Positions 63,090 to 64,000 of a DNA stretch of 64,000 nucleotides are shown here, in pieces. The stretch covers positions 62,001 to 126,000 of the forward strand of contig NZ_NRCJ01000001.1 in assembly GCF_003129965.1 (NCBI RefSeq), given 5' to 3'. The position numbers and the translations under genes are program-made. Numbering within the stretch: position 1 is the stretch's first letter; each line of letters opens with the position of its first letter. Source of the stretch: Aggregatibacter kilianii. Its GTDB lineage: Bacteria > Pseudomonadota > Gammaproteobacteria > Enterobacterales > Pasteurellaceae. Under the pieces are notes generated by a model that was not told the origin of the DNA, did not search any database, and worked only from the letters and a program-made list of their open reading frames with translations.

Positions 63090-64000
63090 TCGTTTAATGC
63101 TGTTTCTAGGCGTGTTACTCGCCCTTGCCTGTGTCTTTTTCATGAGCTACAACGCAAACGGTAACTGGGATTTTGTCTTGCCATTCCGAGGCAAAAAGCT
63201 CTTGTTATTGCTCATCATGGCTTACACCATCGGCATTTCCACACTGTTGTTCCAAACATTGACCAACAACCCTATTCTCACGCCAAGCATTTTGGGCTTT
63301 GATTCCCTGTATTTATTGGTACAAAGCCTGCTGGTGTTTATTTTCGGCGGCATCGGTTTCACACAATTAAACATCGCCGGCAAATTTGCCTTTGAAACGC
63401 TGCTCATGCTGTTCGGCGCCCTCTTGCTCTTCCGCACCTTAACCCAAAATAACAGCGACTTAGCGCGTATGATTTTAGTGGGGATTATTTTCGGCGTGTT
63501 ATTCCGTAGTCTGAATAACTTACTGCAACGCATGATCGATCCCAATGAATTTGCCGTGGCGCAAGGTTCTTCCTTCGCCAGTTTTAACACGGTCAACCCG
63601 ACATTACTTTGGATCGGCACGGCAATCACGCTCGTCAGCGCCCTCTGGATTTGGCAACAACGGTTTAAATTAGACGTCCTGCTACTCGGGCGTGATCGCG
63701 CCATCGGACTCGGTTTGGAATATCATCAATTCAGCCGTCAACTACTCATTTGCTGTGCATTTTTGGTCTCCGTTTCCACCGCACTTGTCGGCCCGATTCT
63801 GTTCCTGGGCTTGTTGGTGTGCGCCATCGTCAACGCCATTAGCCCGACCATGCAGCACAACCGACGCATTCCCATGACATTCATGGTGTCTGCCATCACG
63901 CTGGTAAGCGGTCAAGCTTTATTCGAACAAGTAATGAAAATGCAAGGCGTACTCAGCGTAGTCATCGAATTTGTCGGCGGTTTGGTATTTATCTATTTAA
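63079..64000 (+). CDS. Siderophore ABC transporter permease 2 (FecCD family), runs off the window
   Basis: 307 codons open to the right edge with no stop, starting MGNNRLMLFLGVL at the ATG overlapping the previous gene; GGGGAAAG lies just upstream. FecCD features: YTIGISTLLFQTLTNNPILT, PSILGFDSLYLLVQ and STALVGPILFLGLLVCAI. It closely follows the CeuC/FatC/YclO type. It is at most a few residues to about 15 short of complete. An ATPase gene is expected just beyond the window. Confidence 0.88.
   Translation, partial: MGNNRLMLFLGVLLALACVFFMSYNANGNWDFVLPFRGKKLLLLLIMAYTIGISTLLFQTLTNNPILTPSILGFDSLYLLVQSLLVFIFGGIGFTQLNIAGKFAFETLLMLFGALLLFRTLTQNNSDLARMILVGIIFGVLFRSLNNLLQRMIDPNEFAVAQGSSFASFNTVNPTLLWIGTAITLVSALWIWQQRFKLDVLLLGRDRAIGLGLEYHQFSRQLLICCAFLVSVSTALVGPILFLGLLVCAIVNAISPTMQHNRRIPMTFMVSAITLVSGQALFEQVMKMQGVLSVVIEFVGGLVFIYL

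Overview
The window looks like a chromosomal segment of a Pasteurellaceae bacterium, most probably an Aggregatibacter species. Evidence: the Haemophilus-type DNA uptake signal (core AAGTGCGGT / ACCGCACTT) occurs dozens of times, often as inverted pairs after genes. Gene order such as pepT-potABCD-cdd and mtnN-(dsbA-like)-recJ-dsbC-prfB-lysS is what I remember from Haemophilus influenzae. The ygiW-qseBC operon, with a CTTAA-N6-CTTAA promoter motif, is what I remember from A. actinomycetemcomitans. No rRNA, tRNA, prophage, insertion sequence or CRISPR array was found.

Layout. 1-5.8 kb: 5' part of pepT (minus), the spermidine/putrescine ABC transporter potABCD, and cdd. 5.9-9.2 kb: serS (minus) and a C4-dicarboxylate transporter dcuB carrying an unusual insertion of about 100 residues. 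9.2-9.5 kb: a degenerate hycH/hycI remnant. 9.7-23.5 kb (minus): a complete formate hydrogenlyase locus of the Hyf type, hyfABCDEFGHI-hycH-hycI-fdhF, in which fdhF encodes Cys rather than selenocysteine at position 140. 23.8-26.1 kb: divergent hypF. 26-29.5 kb: an AroE-like gene, an orphan lipoprotein, an NYN-domain protein and a cluster of palindromic repeats. 29.6-32.6 kb (minus): hypBDE. 32.7-35.8 kb (minus): a nickel-type ECF transporter cbiKLMQO. 36-45.6 kb: housekeeping genes (mtnN, dsbA-like, recJ, dsbC, a secreted acidic protein, prfB with its programmed frameshift, lysS, queD, queE, a NIF3 family gene), plus a probable preQ1-I riboswitch and a candidate small RNA. 45.6-51.4 kb (minus): a hemophilin-like haem acquisition module (Slam, secreted hemophore, TonB-dependent receptor) with Fur-box-like sites. 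51.6-54.2 kb (minus): ygiW-qseBC. 54.3-58.5 kb: an aminotransferase, fdhE and cpdB. 58.7-64 kb: a TonB-dependent haem/iron receptor divergent from a siderophore-type ABC transporter that runs off the right edge.

How the parts work together. The largest theme is anaerobic formate and hydrogen metabolism. FdhF oxidises formate, electrons pass through iron-sulfur proteins HyfA/HyfH to the NiFe hydrogenase HyfG/HyfI, and the membrane arm HyfB-F (NuoL/M/N/H relatives) may couple this to ion translocation. HypB, D, E and F build the NiFe(CN)2CO centre, HycI trims the large subunit, and the Cbi transporter supplies nickel. DcuB (fumarate/succinate exchange), with FNR- and NarP-like sites in its promoter, fits the same lifestyle. 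The second theme is host iron and haem capture (hemophilin module, second TonB receptor, siderophore ABC transporter, iron-linked QseBC).

The observations I consider most worth checking are the hemophilin-like module, the DcuB insertion, the Cys-type FdhF, the preQ1 riboswitch followed by a 25-codon ORF, the candidate sRNA at 44.65-44.75 kb, and the compound hairpin repeat found inside the hyf operon and again near 29.3 kb.
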